In this document: positions 4,850 to 6,314 of the stretch, piece after piece
How positions within the stretch are numbered: the first letter of the stretch is position 1
Layout of the letters: every line of letters starts with the position of its first letter
Assembly: GCA_018830765.1 (NCBI GenBank)
Contig: JAHJRJ010000325.1
Location: 1-6,314 of the forward strand
DNA: 6,314 bases
Direction: 5' to 3'
From: Bacteroidota bacterium
GTDB lineage: Bacteria > Bacteroidota > Ignavibacteria > UBA10030 > BY39
Translations under genes and position numbers: made by a program
Notes under the pieces: generated by a model
Seen by the model: the letters and a program-made list of their open reading frames with translations, nothing else
What the model was told of the DNA's origin: nothing
Database searches by the model: none

Positions 4850-6314
4850 TCACCACACATTCACCTGCGCGTTCAGCATAAACTGAATTCCCGGCGCGCG
4901 GTAATCTTTCCACCAATAATATTTTGTGTTTAATAGATTTGAAATCTCGAACGATAAAAGTGTTCGCGGTAAAACACGTGACGAAGCACCAATCCCTAAT
5001 AAAACCACATCATCCAACTTCCCATACTCACTTTTCAAACCGATATTCTGTCCGCTCCAATACTCGAACGTTGAGGAGAGTGTAAATGGAATATCAAACG
5101 AGTACTCGCCGGTTAATTTTCCCTTCACCAACGGAATCATCGGAATTTGATCGCTCCCACCCTCTTCGTAAGTAGGCTGAACAACTGCCGTTGCTTTCGC
5201 AAAAAGATTTTGCGTAATCTTTATCGATCCGTTTAGTTGAAAAATAGTTTGCAATGCTGTAATATAGTTGAGAAAAATCTTTTCGCTGTCGGCAATAACA
5301 ACGCTTTTATTCAATATTTTAGAGAACGAAACCCGACCTTCGTATGAATACTTTTCGCTTGTGTATGAATAAGAACTTCCTAAATGCAGCGGAGAATTTT
5401 CCGGAAGAATTTTAATATCTCTCTCAAGATATGGAATGTTGTTGATATACTCGTGATAGCCGGTCAGCTTCATATCGGGTTGATACCAGAAAGAAAGTTC
5501 GCTTCCTCTATTAATATTCCAACGGATTAATGCAGTAGGACGAATCAGAGCGGAAGTTTGCTCGTCGGCGCTGGATGCATCCGCAAAAACTCCGCCCAAC
5601 AAGATCAGCCACTTATCGTAATACCACTGAGTGCGAGCATTCAAGTTGATGAGTGATGGGGATTGATCCTGCTTGCTATCGAGCGAACTGCTCTTATAAA
5701 GTAAATCGCTTGTCCATCGAATATTTGCGACATCGGCTCCGAATGATGCATTCAGAGAAGGAGTAAAAGCCGACATATCAATTTCGTTGGCCGGTGAATT
5801 ATCTTTTATGGAGAGAATATTAGCTGTTAAACCTACATCTGCAGAAATTCCTTCTTTCCTGATCGAACCCAACATCACATTAAAAGCCGTTTGATTTCTT
5901 GACCTTTCAACTTTTTCGTCCACTATTCCGAATAATCCATAACGGTCGTGCGAATACATCAAACCGCCGGATAGACGTAGCGATTTCAAAATTTCGTTAT
6001 CAGTATTTATCAAAGAATAAGTATTGATGTCGATTTTCGTCATTGCGGCATCGGCATTCTTTACGTGTCCCGATGTTCTGCCGTAATTACCGCTTCCGTT
6101 GAATCCCCACTTTAAAGCGTTGTAATCGAAATAAGTTTGAAACATAGCTATTGCAAAACTTCCTACCGACCCATCAACGGCGAGGCGGAATGGACGCCGT
6201 CTTTCTTCGTAAGCCGGAAATGAACCTGAAGGCAATGCCGTTGAAACACGGTCTTCGATTAAAGAACTATCGGGTTCCGGAGCTTTGTAAATATCCACGT
6301 CGTAAAGCTCTCCC
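4850..6314 (-). CDS. Outer-membrane beta-barrel protein, probably TonB-dependent-receptor-like, C-terminal part (5' end outside window)
   Basis: The frame is open to the right window edge. Five codons (G-E-L-Y-D) precede the first possible start, a GTG at 6298, which is therefore unlikely to be the real start. The visible 487 residues are rich in alternating polar/aromatic strands separated by short turns and longer polar loops, as in outer-membrane barrels. The C terminus has NLLNTKYYWW (459-468), then a D-Y-R-A-P-G turn and a last strand ending in Trp, which is the classic end of TonB-dependent receptors and signals barrel assembly. The plug domain and TonB box would lie outside the window. 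The start of the visible part (KAPEPDSS at 10-17, then a charged linker to about 35) looks like a region between an upstream domain and the barrel. It runs in the same direction as the hydroxylase genes, 91 nt upstream, but shares no visible functional link. No substrate can be assigned. A non-TonB barrel is the main alternative. Confidence 0.7.
   Translation of the reverse strand, partial: GELYDVDIYKAPEPDSSLIEDRVSTALPSGSFPAYEERRRPFRLAVDGSVGSFAIAMFQTYFDYNALKWGFNGSGNYGRTSGHVKNADAAMTKIDINTYSLINTDNEILKSLRLSGGLMYSHDRYGLFGIVDEKVERSRNQTAFNVMLGSIRKEGISADVGLTANILSIKDNSPANEIDMSAFTPSLNASFGADVANIRWTSDLLYKSSSLDSKQDQSPSLINLNARTQWYYDKWLILLGGVFADASSADEQTSALIRPTALIRWNINRGSELSFWYQPDMKLTGYHEYINNIPYLERDIKILPENSPLHLGSSYSYTSEKYSYEGRVSFSKILNKSVVIADSEKIFLNYITALQTIFQLNGSIKITQNLFAKATAVVQPTYEEGGSDQIPMIPLVKGKLTGEYSFDIPFTLSSTFEYWSGQNIGLKSEYGKLDDVVLLGIGASSRVLPRTLLSFEISNLLNTKYYWWKDYRAPGIQFMLNAQVNVW

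Noticed and set aside
6296..6298. GTG at 6298 as the start of the barrel protein.
   Set aside because: The frame remains open to the window edge (G-E-L-Y-D precede it), there is no signal peptide after the GTG, and the barrel would lack its N-terminal domains, so the gene is truncated by the window.

Overview
The window reads as one minus-strand gene train with no gene supported on the plus strand. In transcription order (right to left) it holds the C-terminal part of an outer-membrane beta-barrel protein (>6314..4850), the three subunits of a xanthine-dehydrogenase-family molybdenum hydroxylase (large molybdopterin subunit 4758..2281, FAD subunit 2249..1389, [2Fe-2S] subunit 1203..742), and the N-terminal part of a glutamate-synthase-small-subunit-type Fe-S/FAD oxidoreductase (686..<1). 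The first and last genes are cut by the window edges.

The hydroxylase should work as an L/M/S heterotrimer. Substrate is hydroxylated at the Mo-cytosine/pterin centre of the large subunit, and electrons pass through the two [2Fe-2S] clusters of the small subunit to FAD in the medium subunit. The active-site loop is of the xanthine dehydrogenase type (AMRGFG), not the CO dehydrogenase type. This points to a purine or other N-heterocycle as substrate, but the sequence alone does not fix it. The downstream GltD/PreT-like gene could be the next electron carrier or a later step in heterocycle breakdown; that is inference from gene order.

Two features stand out. First, the large subunit carries an in-frame C-terminal extension (about residues 769-825) that looks like a HicB/UPF0150 antitoxin-type domain, including a GTG codon where a free-standing HicB would start. 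Second, three of the four spacers hold their own degenerate 8- or 9-nt tandem repeat, each reaching the stop codon of the upstream gene. The spacer between the FAD and [2Fe-2S] genes has its nonamer array in both orientations, giving a 23-nt near-perfect inverted repeat. The 31-nt spacer between the large and FAD genes has no array.

Organism: an outer-membrane barrel ending in an aromatic residue indicates a Gram-negative (diderm) bacterium. Moderate-GC genes, very AT-rich spacers and only occasional Shine-Dalgarno sequences would fit the Bacteroidota/Chlorobiota/Ignavibacteriota group. This placement is a low-confidence impression.
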